This document shows, piece by piece, positions 9,101 to 20,165 of a stretch of DNA of 64,000 nucleotides (the stretch's first letter is position 1; the number at the start of each line of letters is the position of its first letter). A program made the position numbers and the translations under genes. The DNA is taken from the NCBI GenBank assembly GCA_024349245.1, contig JALDNG010001413.1, forward strand, positions 42,318 to 106,317. Reading direction: 5' to 3'. The notes below the pieces were generated by a model. It was not told the DNA's origin, searched no databases, and was given only the letters and a program-made list of their open reading frames with translations. The DNA is from Neodontobutis hainanensis. Lineage: Eukaryota; Chordata; Actinopteri; Gobiiformes; Odontobutidae.

Positions 9101-12100
9101 CTAGTCTTTCTGTGGCCTCTGCCTGCTCTAGACTCTCTGCCTCCCATGCATCCTCTTGTCTCTCTGTCTCGTCTGCCTCCTCTGGTCTCTCTGCCTCCTC
9201 TGCCTCCTCTGGTCTCTCTGTGGCCTCTGCCTCCTCTGGTCTCTCTGTGGCCTCTGTCTTCTTGTCTCTCTGCCTCCTCTGCCCCTCTGGTCTCTCTGTT
9301 TCTACTGGTCTCTATTGCCTGTGCCTCCTCTGGTCTCTCTGTTGCCTCTGCCTCATCTGGTCTCTCTGCCTCCTCTGCTTCCTCTCGTCTCTGTGGCCTC
9401 TGCCTCCTCTGCTTTCTCTGTCTCCCTGCCTCCACTGGTCTCTCTGTCTCCTCTGCCTCCTCTGCTCTCTCTCCTCCACTGCCTCCTCTGGTCTGTCTGT
9501 GTCCTCTGCCTCCTCTGGTCTCTCTGTGGCCTCTGCCTCCTCTGGTCTCTCTGTCTCCTATGCCTCCACTGGTCTCTCAGTGGCCTTTGACTCCACTGGT
9601 CTCTCTGTGGCCTCTGTCTCCTCTGCTCTCTCTCTGGCCTCTGCCTCCACTAGTCTCTCTGACTTATCTGTCTCCTCTAGACTCTCTGTCGCCTCTTCCT
9701 CCTCTGGTCTCTCTGCGCCTCTGCCTCCTCTAGTCTCTCTGCCTTCTGCCTCCTCTTGTCTCTCTGTGGCCTCTGCCTTTCTGGTCTCTCTCTGGCCTCT
9801 GCCTCCTCTGGTCTCTCTGCCTCCTCTGCCTCCTCTGGTCTCTCTGTGGCCTCTGACTCCTCTGGACTCTCTGCCTCCTCTGGTCTCTCTGTGACCTCTG
9901 CTTCCTCTGGTCTCTCTGTGGCCTCTGCCTCCTCTTGTCTCTCTATTCCTCTATCTCCTCTGGGTTCTCTGTCTTTCTGCCTCCTCTGAACTCTCGGTGG
10001 CCTCTTCCCCTCTGGTCTAACTGTGGCCTTTGCCTCTTCTGCTCTCTATATCTCCTCTGCCTCCTCTGGTCTCTCTGTGGCCTCTGCCTCCTCTGGTCTC
10101 TCTGTGGCCTCTGCCTTCTCTGGCCTCTCTAGTCTCTCTGCCTCCACTAGTCTCTCTATTGCCTCTGCCTCCTCTGGTCTGTCTGTGGCCTCTGACTCCT
10201 CTGGTCTCTTTGTCTCCTATGCCTCCTCTAGTCACTCTGTGGCCTCTGCCTCCTCTGGACTCTCTGCCTCCTCTGGTCTCTCTGTGGCCTCTGCCTCCTC
10301 TGGTCTCTCTGCCTCCGCTGCTCTAACTGCCTCCTCTGGTCTCTCTGTGGCCGCTGCCTCCTCTGGTCTCTCTGTGGCATCTGCCTTTTCTGGTCTCTCT
10401 GCCTCCTCTGCCTCCTCTGGTCTCTCTGCGGCCTGTGCCTCCTCTGGTCTTTTGTGGCTTCTGCCTCCTCTGGTCTCTCTGTGGCCTCTACCTCCTCTAG
10501 CCTCTCTGTGGCCTCTGCCTCCTGTGGACTCTCTATTCCTATAACTCCTCTGGTCTCTCTGTGGCCTCTGTCTCCTTTGGTCTCTCTGCCTCCTCTGCAT
10601 CCTCTGTCGCCTCTGCCTCCTCTGGGCTCTCTGTCTTTCTGCCTCAACTGAACTCTCGGTGGCCTCTTCCCCTCTGGTCTAACTGTGGCCTCTTCCTCTC
10701 TGCTCTCTATCTCCTCTGCCTCCTCTCGTCTCTCTGTGGCCTCTGCCTCCTCTGGTCTCTCTGTGGCCTCTGCCTTCTCTTGACTCTCTGCCTCCTCTGC
10801 CTCCTCTAGTCTCTCTGCCTCCACTGCTCTCTTTTTGCCTCTGCCTACTCTAGTCACTCTGTGGCCTCTGCCTCCTCTTGACTCTCTGCCTCCTCTGGTC
10901 TCTTTGTGGCCTCTGCCTCCTCTGGTCTGTCTGCCTCCGCTGCTCTAACTGCCTCCTCTGGTCTCTCTGTGGCCTCTGCCTCCTCTGGTCTTTCTGTGGC
11001 CTCTGCCTCCTCTGGTCTCTCTGTGGCCTCTACCTCCTCTGGCCTCTCATTGGCCTCTGCCTCCTCTGGACTCTCTGCCTCCTCTGGTCTTTTGTGGCCT
11101 CTGCCTTCTGGTCTCTCTGCCTCCTCTGCTCCTCTGCTCTCTGCCTCCACTGGTCTCTCAATTGCCTCTGCCTCCTCTGGTCACTCTGTGGCCTCTGCCT
11201 CCTCTGGTCTCTTTGTCTCCTCTGCCTCCTCTAGTCACTCTGTGGCCTCTGCCTCCTTTGGTCTCTCTGTCTCCTCTGCCTCCTCTCCTCTAACTGCCTC
11301 TCTGGTCTCTCTGCCTCCTCTGCTTCCTCTCTCTCTGTGGCCTCTGCCTAAACTGCTCTCTGTCTCCCTGCCTCTACTGGTCTCTCTGCCTCTCTGCCTC
11401 CTCTGCCTCTCTACCTCCATTGGTCTCTCTGTGGCCTCTGCCTCTTGTGGTCTCTCTGTGGCCTCTGCCTTCTCGTCTCTCTGTGGCTACTGCCTACTCT
11501 GGTCTCTCTGTGGCATCTGCCTTTTCTGGTCTCTCTGCCTCTTCTGGTCTCTCTGTGGCCTCTGCCTCTTCTGGTCTCTCTGTGGCCTCTGCCTCCTCTG
11601 GATTCTCTGTCTCCTCTGGTCTTTGTGTGGCCTCTGTCCCTCTAGTCTCTCTACCTCCCTGCTTCCTCTCGTCTCTCTGTGTCCTCTGCCTCCACTGGTC
11701 TCTCTGTGGCCTCTGCCTCCACTGGTCTCTCTGTGGCCTCTGCCTCCTCTGGTCTTTCTGTCTCCTCTGCCTCCTCTAGTCACTGTGTGGCCTCTGCCTC
11801 CTTTGGTCTCTCTGCCTTCTCTGCCTCCTCTTCTTTAACTTCCTCCTCTGGTCTCTCTGTCTCTGCCTCATCTGGTCTCTCTGTGGCCTCTGCCTCCTCT
11901 GGTCTCTCTGCTTCCTTTGCCTCCACTGGTCTCTCTATTGCCTCTGCCTCCTCTGGTCTCTCTGTGGCCTATGCCTCCTCTGGTCTCTCTGTCTCTCTGC
12001 CTCATCTGGTCTCTCTGTGGCCTCTGCATCCTCTGGTCTCTCTCTGAAGCCTCTGCCTTCTCTGCTCTCTCTGGCCGCTGCCCACTTGTCTCTCTGTGGC

Positions 12101-15100
12101 ATTTGCCTCTTCTGGTCTCTCTGCCTCCTCTGCCTCCTCTGGTCTGTCTGTGACCTCTGCCTCATCTGGTCTCTCTATAGCCTCTGTCTCCTCTGGACTC
12201 TCTGCCTTCTCTGCATCCTCTAGTCTCTCTGTGGCTTTTGCCTCCTCTTGTCTCTCTGTCTTTCTGCCTCCTCTAGTCACTCTGTGGCCTCTGCCTCCTC
12301 TGGACTCTCTGCCTCCTCTAGTCTTTCTGTGACACTTCCTCCTCTAGAGTCTCTGCCTCCCCTGCTTCCTCTCGTCTCTCTGTCTCGTCTGCCTCCTCTG
12401 GTCTCTCTGCCTCCTGCCTCCTCTGGTCTCTATGTGGCCTCTGCCTCCTCTGGTCTCTTGGCCTCTGACTTCTCTTGTCTCTCTGCCTCCTCTGCCCCCT
12501 CTGGTCTCTCAATCTCTACTGGTCTCTCTATTGCCTGTGCCTCCTCTGGTCTCTCTGTTGCCTCTGCCTCCTCTGGTCTCTCTGCCTCCTCTGCTTCCTC
12601 TCGTCTCTCTGTGGCCTCTTCCTCCTCTGCTCTCTCTGTCTCCCTGCCTCCACTGGTCTCTCTGCCTTCTGCCTCCTCTGATCTCTCTACCTCCACTGGT
12701 CTCTCTGTGACCTCTGCAATCCTCTGGTCTCTCTGTGGCCTATGCCTCCTCTGGATTCTCTCATGGCCTATGCCTCCACTGGTCTCTCTGTCTCCTCTGC
12801 CTCCTTTCATCTCTCTGTGGCCTCTGCATCTTCTGGTCTCTCTGTGGCCTCTGCCTCCTCTTGTCTCTCTATTCCTCTGCCTCCTCTGGTCTCTCTGTGG
12901 CCTCTGCATCTTCTGGTCTCTCTGTGGCCTCTGCCTCCTCTTGTCTCTCTTTTCCTCTACCTCCTCTGGTCTCTCTGTGTCCTCTGTCTCCTCTGGACTC
13001 TCTGCCTTCTCTGCATCCTCTAGTCTCTCTGTGGCCTTTGCCTCCTCTTGTCTCTCTGTCTTTCTGCCTCCTCTGAACTCTTGGTGGTCTCTGCCTCCTC
13101 TTGTCTCTCTGCCTCCTCTGCCTCCTCTGGTCTCTCTGTGGCCTCTGCCTCCTCTGGTCTCTCTCTGGCCTCTGCCTTCTATTGTCTGTCTGCCTCCTAT
13201 GCCCCATCTGGTCTCTCTGATTCCACTGGTCTCTATTGCTTCTGCCTCCTCTGGACTGTATGCCTCCTCTGATCTATTCTGTGGCCTCTGCCTCCTCTGG
13301 TCTCTCTGCCTCCTCTTCCTCCTCTGCTTCCTCTCGCCTCTCTGTGGCCTCTGCCTCCTCTGGTCTCTCTGTCTCCTCTGCCTCCTCTGGTCTCTCTGCC
13401 TCCTCTGCTTCCTCTGGTCTCTCTGTGGCCTCTGCCTCCTCTGCCTCTCTCTCTCCCTGCCTCCACTGGTCTCTCTGCTCTCTACCTCCACTGGTCTCTC
13501 TGTGACCTCTGCAATCCTCTCTGGTCTCTCTGTGGCCTATGCCTCCTCTGGTCTCTCTCATGGCCTCTGCCTCCTCTAGACTCTCTGCCTCCCCTGCTTT
13601 CTCTCGTCTCTCTGTCTCGGCCTCTGCCTCCTCTGGTCTCTCTGCCTCCTCTGCCTCCTCTGGTCTCTCTGTGGCCTCTGCCTCCTCTGGTCTCTCTGTG
13701 GCCTCTGTCTTCTCTTGTCTCTCTGCCTCCTCTGCCCCCTCTGGTCTCTCTGTCTCTACTGGTCTCTCTATTGCCTGTGCCTCCTCTGGTCTCTCTGTGG
13801 CCTCTGCCTCCTCTGCTCTCTGTCTCCCTGCCTCCACTGGTCTCTCTGCCTTCTCTGCCTCCTCTGCTCTCTCTACCTCCACTGGTCTCTCTGTGACCTC
13901 TGCAATCCTCTGGTCTCTCTGTGGCCTATGCCTCCTCTGGTCTCTCTGTGGCCTCTGCCTCCTCTGGTCTCTCTGTGGCCTCTGCCTCCTCTGGTCTCTG
14001 TGGCCTCTGCCTCCACTGGTCTCTCTGTCTCCTCTGCCTCCTTTCGTCTCTTTGTGGCCTCTGCATCTTCTGGTCTCTCTGTGGCCTCTGCCTCCTCTTG
14101 TCTCTCTATTCCTCTGCCTCCTCTGGTCTCTCTGTGGCCTCTGCATCTTCTGGTCTCTGTGGCCTTTGCCTCCTCTTGTCTCTCTGTCTTTCTGCCTCCT
14201 CTGAACTCTTGGTGGCCTCTGCCTTCTCTGGTCTCTCTGCCTCCTCTGCCTCCTCTGGTCTCTCTGTGGCCTCTGCCTCCTCTGGTCTCTCTCTGGCCTC
14301 TGCCTTCTATTGTCTGTCTGCCTCCTATGCCCCATCTGGTCTCTCTGACTCCACTGGTCTCTATTGCCTCTGCCTCCTCTGGACTGTCTGCCTCCTCTAT
14401 CTATTTGTGGCCTCTGCCTCCTCTGGTCTCTCTGCCTCCTCTGCCTCCTCTGCTTCCTCTCGTCTCTCTGTGGCCTCTGCCTCCTCTGGTCTCTCTGTCT
14501 CCTCTGCCTCCTCTTGTCTCTCTGACTCTCTGCCTCCTCTGGTCTCTGTGGCCTCTGCCTCCTCTGGTCTCTCTCTGTGGCCTCTGCCTTCTCTTTTCTC
14601 TCTGTCTCCTCTGTCCCCTCTGGTCTCTCTGCCTCCACTGGTCTCTATTGCCTCTGCCTCCTCTCGCCTCTCTGTGGCCTCTGCCTCCTCTGGTCTCTTT
14701 GTCTCCTCTGCCTCCTCTGTCACTCTGTGGCCTCTGCCTCCTCTGGTCTCTCTGTGTCCTCTGCCTCCACTGGTCTCTCTGCCTTCTCTGCCTCCTCTGC
14801 TCTCTCTACCTCCACTGGTCTCTCTGTGACCTCTGCAATCCTCTCTGGTCTCTCTGTGGCCTATGTCTCTGGATTCTCTGTGGCCTCTGCCTCCTCTGGT
14901 TTCTCTGTCTCCTCTGCCTCCTCTCGTCTCTCTGTGGCCTCTGCCTCTTCTGGTCTCTCTGTGGTCTCTGCCTCCTTTTGTCTCTCTATTCCTCTGCCTC
15001 CTCTGGTCTCTCTGTGGCCTCGTTCTCTCTGCTCTCTGCCTCCTCTGCATCCTCTCTGTCTCCTCTGCCTCCTCTGGTCTCTCTGTCTTTCTGCCTCCTC

Positions 15101-16077
15101 TGAACTCTCGGTGGCCTCTGCCTCTGGTCTCACTGTGGCCTCTGCCTCCTCTGCTCTCTCTGACTCCTTTGCCTCCTCTGGTCTCTCTGTGGCCTCTGCC
15201 TCCTCTGGTCTCTCTGTGGCCGCTGCCTTCTCTTGTCTGTCTGCCTCTTATGCCCCCTCTGGTCTCTCTGCCTCCATTGGTCTCTCTATTACCTCTGCCT
15301 CCGCTAGTCTCTCTGTGGCCTCTGCCTCCTCTGGTCTCTCTGTCTTTCTGCCTTCTCTGAACTCTCGGTGGCCTCTGCCCCTCTGGTCTCACTGTGGCCT
15401 CTGCCTCCTCTGCTCTCTCTGACTCCTTTGCCTCCTCTGGTCTCTCTGTGGCCTCTGCCTCCTCTGGTCTCTCTGTGGCTGCCTTCTCTTGTCTGTCTGC
15501 CTCCTATGCCCCCTCTGGTCTCTCTGCCTCCACTGGTCTCTATTGCCTCTGCCTCCTCTGGTCTCTCTCTGGCATATGCCTCCTCGGGTCTCTTTGTCTC
15601 CTCTGCCTCCTCTAGTCACTCTGTGGCCTCTGCCTCCTCTGGTCTCTCTGCCTCCTCTGCCTCCTCTGCTCTTACTGCCTCTTTTGGTCTCTCTCTCTCT
15701 GCCTCCTCTGGTCTCTCTGTGGCCTCAGCCTCGTCTGGTCTCTCTGTGGCCTCTGCCTTCTCTGGTCTCTATTTGGCCACTGCCTACTCTGGTCTCTCTG
15801 AGGCATCTGCCTTTTCTGGTCTGTCTGCCTCCTCTGCCTCCCTGGTCTCTCTGTGGCCTCTGCCTTCTGGTCTCTATCTGGCCACTGCCTACTCTGTTCT
15901 CTCTGAGGCATCTGCCTTTTCTGGTCTGTCTGTGTCCTCTGCCTCCTCTAGTCTCTCTGTGGCCTCTGCCTCCTCTGGTCTGTCTGTGTCCTCTGCCTCC
16001 TCTGGTCTCTCTGTGGCCTTTGCCTCCTCTTGTCTCTCTGTCTCTTCTGCCTCCACTGGTCTCTCTGTGGCCTCTGG
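6199..16077. repeat. CT-rich minisatellite, copies B and A'
   Basis: This is the same array as at the left end of the window. It starts at 6199, where the unique sequence after the Ig exons changes abruptly to CCTCCACTAGTCTCTCTGAC. From about 11600 to 16077 it repeats the order of variants seen at 1-4447, with many small differences, often a missing CT or a single base. The part from 6199 to 11599 has its own variants and shows longer-range periodicity of about 2.17 kb: the variant blocks at 7948 and 8729 recur near 10122 and 10906. No gene can be supported inside it. Confidence 0.95.
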
Positions 16078-16266
16078 CATTTAGACATTTAGGTTTATCT
16101 GTCCAGTAGGAACTACAATGTTGTAAGAAAAGGCCGTTCTGAGAAAAGCCTTTCAGTCTCCACTCTCCATTAGTGGAGCTGGATTCACAGCTCAGTGAGA
16201 CTTTGTCAGACGTGAAGTGCTGTGATCTGTCAGGACTCACTGTGAGAGACACTGGGGACTCAACAT
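16078..16266 (-). pseudogene. Ig-domain exon cut by minisatellite (copy 2)
   Basis: This is the same truncated exon as at 4448-4635: acceptor, DVESPVSLTV start, VSLSCESS cysteine and NGEWRLKGF core, then an abrupt change into the CT-rich array at the same base. The identical junction in both copies shows the interruption predates the duplication, or that both copies come from one locus. Confidence 0.75.
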
Positions 16267-16367
16267 CTGCAAAACAACAAGTGCATAAATAATGAAGAAT
16301 GAAAATAACATAAACACTTCCAGTTTCTAAATATCTCTGAATGATTAGCAATAAATAAAGATCCTAC

Positions 16368-16667
16368 CTTTAGTCCAGACAAACTTGGGCTGACTGTATT
16401 CAGAGTAAAACAGAGGACGCCCTCGTCCTGCTCTACACACAAACCCTGCTGTGTTGGTCTGGTGCTGAACGCTGAAGGAGTCCTGTTCAGTCCCATTACT
16501 GTGACCTGGGAGCAGCTCATATCTGTAAGAGTCTGATGAATGAGGAACAGCCTTGTACCAGTAAAAGGTCCATCCTGCAGACGTCTGTTTAACACCACAG
16601 CTCAGAGAGACAGAGACTCCAGGATTCAGCCATGACGGAGACACAGACAGGACAGGCTGGAGTTTAC
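16368..16667 (-). CDS. FcRL-like Ig-domain exon (copy 2)
   Basis: This is a 300-bp open exon, partner of 4737-5036, with the same splice sites. It differs from copy 1 by a few residues (for example K to R in SDSYRYELL). The two Ig cysteines (VSLSCGVK, GFVCRAGRGR) and FYWYK core are present. Confidence 0.8.
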
Positions 16668-16761
16668 CTGTTTGAACACTCATTAGATATCATTTGTCTT
16701 ATTGTGTTTTTAAATTGTCAGTGTAATAATGTAATAATGAATAATGTGAGATGAAACCTAC

Positions 16762-17038
16762 TGTTGGACACATGTAATGTAACCTGGCTGCTCCATTCAG
16801 TTGCTTTATGTTGGTCATGTCTCATTATTCCTCTGCAGCTGTATTTGCCACTGTTCCTGAAGCAGCAGCACTTATTATCATTACTTTATCTTCTTTATTA
16901 GAAAAGCTCACACCAGATTTGTTCCATTCATACGTCCACTCAGTGTCTGCTCCGTGTATTTCACATCTGAGAGTGACCTGCTCTCTGGGAATATCTCAGG
17001 CCACTTTGGCTCCAGAGACACAGCAGCTGTGTCAGAGA
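16762..17038 (-). pseudogene. Frame-broken Ig-domain exon (copy 2)
   Basis: This is the partner of 5131-5410. It is 277 bp because of one base lost in the E-strand region (the EEQVTL part no longer reads) and two bases fewer in a T run near 16918. The latter restores WNKSGVSFSNKEDKV, which copy 1 has lost. A further shift before GKYSCRGIM is shared by both copies. Each copy therefore keeps a stretch the other has broken. Confidence 0.7.
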
Positions 17039-17168
17039 CTGATCAGAACCAACACAGTTACAAACAAGACTGGAACAATATGAATAAATGTTTCATTAAT
17101 TTAGCTTTGAAGATATTAAAGACTGATATGTTTCTAGTGATGTTTACAGATGATACAGACAAACTCAC

Positions 17169-17420
17169 CAACAGCATTAAGTCTGAAGGACTGACTGTCC
17201 TCAGTGAAATAAAGTGGGTCTCCTCTTCCTGCTCTGCACCAGTACACTCCTCCCACTGAGACACTTATTTGTTGTTGATCAGAAGAACCTTTGAATAACT
17301 CTGTGTCTCTGAACCAGTAATATTTCCAACCAGATGAAGCTGGAGTCACAGAGCAGCTCAGAGTCACTCTGCCTCCAGACTGAACCTCTGTCTCACCAGT
17401 CACTGTGGCCTTTGGCTTTT
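17169..17420 (-). CDS. FcRL-like Ig-domain exon (copy 2)
   Basis: This is a 252-bp open phase-1 exon, partner of 5541-5792, starting KPKATVTGETEV and containing LSCSVT and VYWCRAGRG. Acceptor ATCCACAG and donor GTGAGTTT are intact. It follows the 17491-17751 exon after a short intron, the usual order in these receptors. Confidence 0.8.
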
Positions 17421-17490
17421 CTGTGGATCAGAGTGGAAATGTATATAAATAACTTACTTGATATTGAACATAAAAGTTGTCCAGACTCAC

Positions 17491-17751
17491 TCAGTATGTT
17501 CAGTCTGGTCCCTCTGCTCCACAGTGTTGTGAGATCTGGAGCTCTTTCTCCTCTACATCTGTAGTGTCCACTGTCAGACTCAGTAACTCTGGAGATTGTA
17601 TATTCTTTTGTTGTTTGATGTAGGACTGAACCGGTCCTGCTCCACTGATACGCCCACTCAGTGTTTCCTCTGTCCTCAATCTCACATCTGAGAGTGAGAC
17701 TGTCTCCAGAAAAGATCTCAGACCAGTTTGGATTCAGACTCACTGTGGGTT
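17491..17751 (-). CDS. FcRL-like Ig-domain exon, intact (copy 2)
   Basis: This is a 261-bp open exon (87 codons, phase 1), acceptor GTTGACAG, donor GTGAGTCTGG. It reads LTEPTVSLNPNWSEIFSG, LTLRCEIED, TEWAYQWSR, SDSGHYRCRGER and ends RLNILS. This is a textbook fish FcRL-like domain with both cysteines, the core tryptophan and the DSGHYRC F-strand motif. It is the third Ig domain counted from the signal peptide at 23.2 kb, after a 2.8-kb intron holding LINE, SINE and other repeats. Confidence 0.85.
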
Positions 17752-18009
17752 CTGTCAACATCAAATGTAATATTTAACATAATATAATTTCATTTTAAAC
17801 CCATGTCAAACCCTCTTAACGTCCTCCAGACCAGCATCATGACTGTTATCAGTGATTAAGACACTGAGGCCTCTGTTGTGCCAGGACATTTTGTCAAAAT
17901 TAACCAGTTCTCAACCTGAACAGACAAATCTGACTCAAATCCCTTCAAACAGATAATGTCAGGTCCTGCTCAAACAGACTTGAAACTTGCAGTGTTCAAT
18001 GATTTAATA

Positions 18010-18720
18010 ACTTCAAATAAGCTTGATGTTTTTAACAGAAGCATGGTTAGATGACAGGAAATGCAGTCCTTATTTAATCCACTCTATCTGATTTTACATT
18101 CGTATCAAAAATACAGGAAAACAAAAAGGGAGGTGGTGTATGTTCCTTTCTTAGGGATAATATTCTCATCCAGAAGCTGTCACTTGGGGAGTTTTTATTA
18201 TTTACATTTAGATTTATTCATTTAGCTGACGCTTCTATCCAAAGCAACTTTCATTATTCTACAGTAATTACCAGTTTTACAGCCACTAGGTGGGTTAAGT
18301 GTCTTGCCCAAGGACACAACGACAGTATGAGCTTGTGAAGAGAGTGGGAATCGAACCCCTACCTTCCGGTTGAAGGACGGCTGCTCTACCCACTGAGCTA
18401 CTGCTGCCCCATTTGAATATGTGTCATTCAAAATGAAGTTCAAGTTTTCTTCATCTATAATGTAGTTCTTTACAAACACTGTCATGATTTTATTGATGAG
18501 TTACTGAAATGCTTTCGTTTGTCTGCACAGAAATTGAACAAATAGTCATAGCAGGTGATTTTAAAATTTGTGTGGATAATGTTTGTATCAGGAATGTATC
18601 AAAACTTTCTGCTGTTCTTGATACTTATGGGCTGTATCTTCCGATCATAACGCAGGTGTCAGGACGAGAAAGAAGCTCATTAAGGGGTGTGTCCAAATCC
18701 AACTTGTTCTGATTTTTCGG
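18010..18720 (+). mobile_element. L2/Rex-like LINE endonuclease fragment, interrupted
   Basis: Before 18195 the plus strand encodes ETWLDD-like and GGGVCSFL-like residues, and after 18415 it encodes FEYVSFK and VIAGDFKICVDN with LSAVLDTYGL. These resemble successive parts of the apurinic endonuclease domain of fish L2/Rex non-LTR retrotransposons (GDFN motif). A V-SINE-like repeat splits it, and stops and frameshifts are present. It lies inside an intron of the receptor gene. Confidence 0.6.
18195..18415 (-). mobile_element. tRNA-derived (V-SINE-like) SINE
   Basis: Read on the minus strand it begins GGGGCAGCAGTAGCTCAGTG, with an A-box-like TAGCTCAGTGG and a B-box-like GGTTCGATTCC. It continues through the widespread fish SINE core (GTCCTTGGGCAAGACACTTAA) to a tail AGCTAAATGAATAAAT. 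The tRNA-like head is an RNA polymerase III promoter relic, not a tRNA gene. It sits within the LINE endonuclease fragment. Confidence 0.8.
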
Positions 18721-19059
18721 TTGAAGACGAAGGGATAAATAGACGGACTTGAGTCGGCACAGGTTCATCTTTTTAATATTGGATGAGCAGAATATTAGTA
18801 AATACTAATCATTCAGTTAAGCTTAAACATATTGAAAAAAAAGTTAAAGCAAATGCATCTGGACTTAGTTTTCAAGCTAAAGAGGTTTTATCTTTTTCCA
18901 TTTCTGAGTCCAGCTGATACAGAGCTGAGCTTTATCTCTAGAGGAGGGCTTTGACCTGAAACTAACTCTGATTGGACCAGGCTGTTCTGGTCTCAGAGTC
19001 ATTAGGGCAGTGTGACTCCTGATGTGAGAGTCGTTAGTGTTAGTGGAGTCGTTGTCCTT

Positions 19060-19275
19060 CTAGAGTGAACCTGTTTTGATGTAGGTTTCAGAACACTGTT
19101 GTAAACAGCTGGCAGGTGAAAACAGAGACCTGCTCCTCTGAGCGCAGACTCAGCTCCACCAGAGTTCACACAGAAGAGCTGAGTCTCACTGAACAGAGAA
19201 GAAAGTCCTCCATTATCACCTGCCAGCTTTTTACAACTGTGTTCTGAAACCTACATCAAAACAGTTTCACTCTAG
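19060..19275. repeat. Foldback: 60-bp inverted repeats
   Basis: The left arm is 19060-19119 and the right arm 19216-19275. They are reverse complements with only a few mismatches, separated by 96 bp. The arms include TGTAGGTTTCAGAACAC and GCTGGCAGGTGA. The spacer itself contains a smaller inverted pair (AGACTCAGCTC and GAGCTGAGTCT), so the whole can fold as a nested hairpin. The structure ends two bases before a hAT-like terminus. It resembles a miniature inverted-repeat element, but no family is recognised. Confidence 0.8.
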
Positions 19276-19277
19276 TG

Positions 19278-19420
19278 CAGGGGTCGGCAACACGCGGCTC
19301 TGGAGCAGCATGCGGCTCTTTCATCCCTCTGATGCGGCTCCTGTGGCTTTTAAAAATAATTAATGAGTATTTAATTATTGTGTTTTATTTTAGTTCGTTC
19401 GTTTTATGTTGTCGCTGTTA
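19278..19420 (+). mobile_element. hAT-like element end (fragment)
   Basis: The sequence CAGGGGTCGGCAACACGCGG followed by CTCTGGAGCAGCATGCGGCTC and GATGCGGCTCCTGTGGC matches the general form of hAT-superfamily termini that start CAGGGGTCGGCAACC. I did not find the opposite end or a target duplication, so the right limit is arbitrary. Confidence 0.5.
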
Positions 19421-19674
19421 CCGTGCGCCACTAATGCTAATGTGCAACACCCGCCAGTGCGCAATTTTTTTAACTTTTGAGTCCCAGGTAGGCCATCTAT
19501 GGAGAATTGTAAGAAGTATGCTTATTGTGTAATGAGGAGATATGCAGGTGTTTTCCAACTTAAACTTTATTAAAAGCAAACATCTCGCACGCCTCACAGA
19601 TGACAGCTTACGATCCTGTGTAAAGAAGAAGGTGTCGGCACAGCCCTGAGACAAGACTGAAATAATCATCTTTG

Positions 19675-20165
19675 GAACAGAAACAAAGAGAAAGTGTCAG
19701 CAGTCACCTCCAATCTCTTTCTCTAAAATCTAAAAACAAGTTAGAAATCTAGGTGTCATTATGGACTCAGACTTGAATTTCCACGTCACATTAAGTCCAT
19801 TACATCATAAGCATTTTATCACCTTAAAAACATTTCCAGAGTCAAAGGGATAATGTCTAAAGCAGACTTAGAGAAACTTATTCATGCTTTTATCTGCAGC
19901 AGGTTATATTACTGTAACGGCTGCTCACTGGTCTCTCAAAACGAGGGTTAAGACAGCTGCAGCTTATTCAGAACTGCTGCTCGGGTTCTAACCAAAACCA
20001 GGAAGTACGACCACATCAGTCCAGTTTTAAAATCTCTGCACTGGCTTCCTGTTGCTCAGAGAATAGGCTTTAAAACGTTAAAAGTCTCTAAATGGTATAA
20101 CACCAGAATATATTTCTGAAATGCTAGTTCCTTCTGAACCTTCTGGGACTCGGAGAACATCTGTG
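19675..20165 (+). mobile_element. L2/Rex-like LINE reverse-transcriptase C-terminal fragment
   Basis: The plus strand encodes, with frame breaks, LGVIMDSDLNF, KNISRVKGIMSKADLEKLIH, AFICSRL and the LQLIQN-type region, then HQSSFKISALASC-like residues. This is the well-known C-terminal part of fish L2/Rex LINEs (compare the cleaner copy at 62535-63116 minus). It may be the 3' end of the same insertion as 18010-18720, with the core reverse transcriptase deleted and other elements inserted. Confidence 0.6.

Larger units (their letters stand above)
11600..17829. repeat. Large duplicated segment, copy 2
   Basis: This is the partner of 1-6198. Its unique part (16078-17829) is nearly identical to 4448-6198. 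Differences are a few substitutions and short indels, and several of the indels shift the reading frame in one copy only. Copy 2 is the one connected to the receptor's 5' exons at 20.5-23.3 kb. Confidence 0.9.

Noticed and set aside
13274..15103. The longest minisatellite frames (454 codons minus, 462 codons plus), suggesting a mucin-like or arginine-rich protein
   Set aside because: They overlap each other on opposite strands, and the matching frames in the twin segment are interrupted or shifted by frequent 1-2 base indels.
18350..18412. tRNA-like sequence with A and B boxes
   Set aside because: It is the head of a SINE: no acceptor-stem pairing is evident and it continues into the SINE core and tail.
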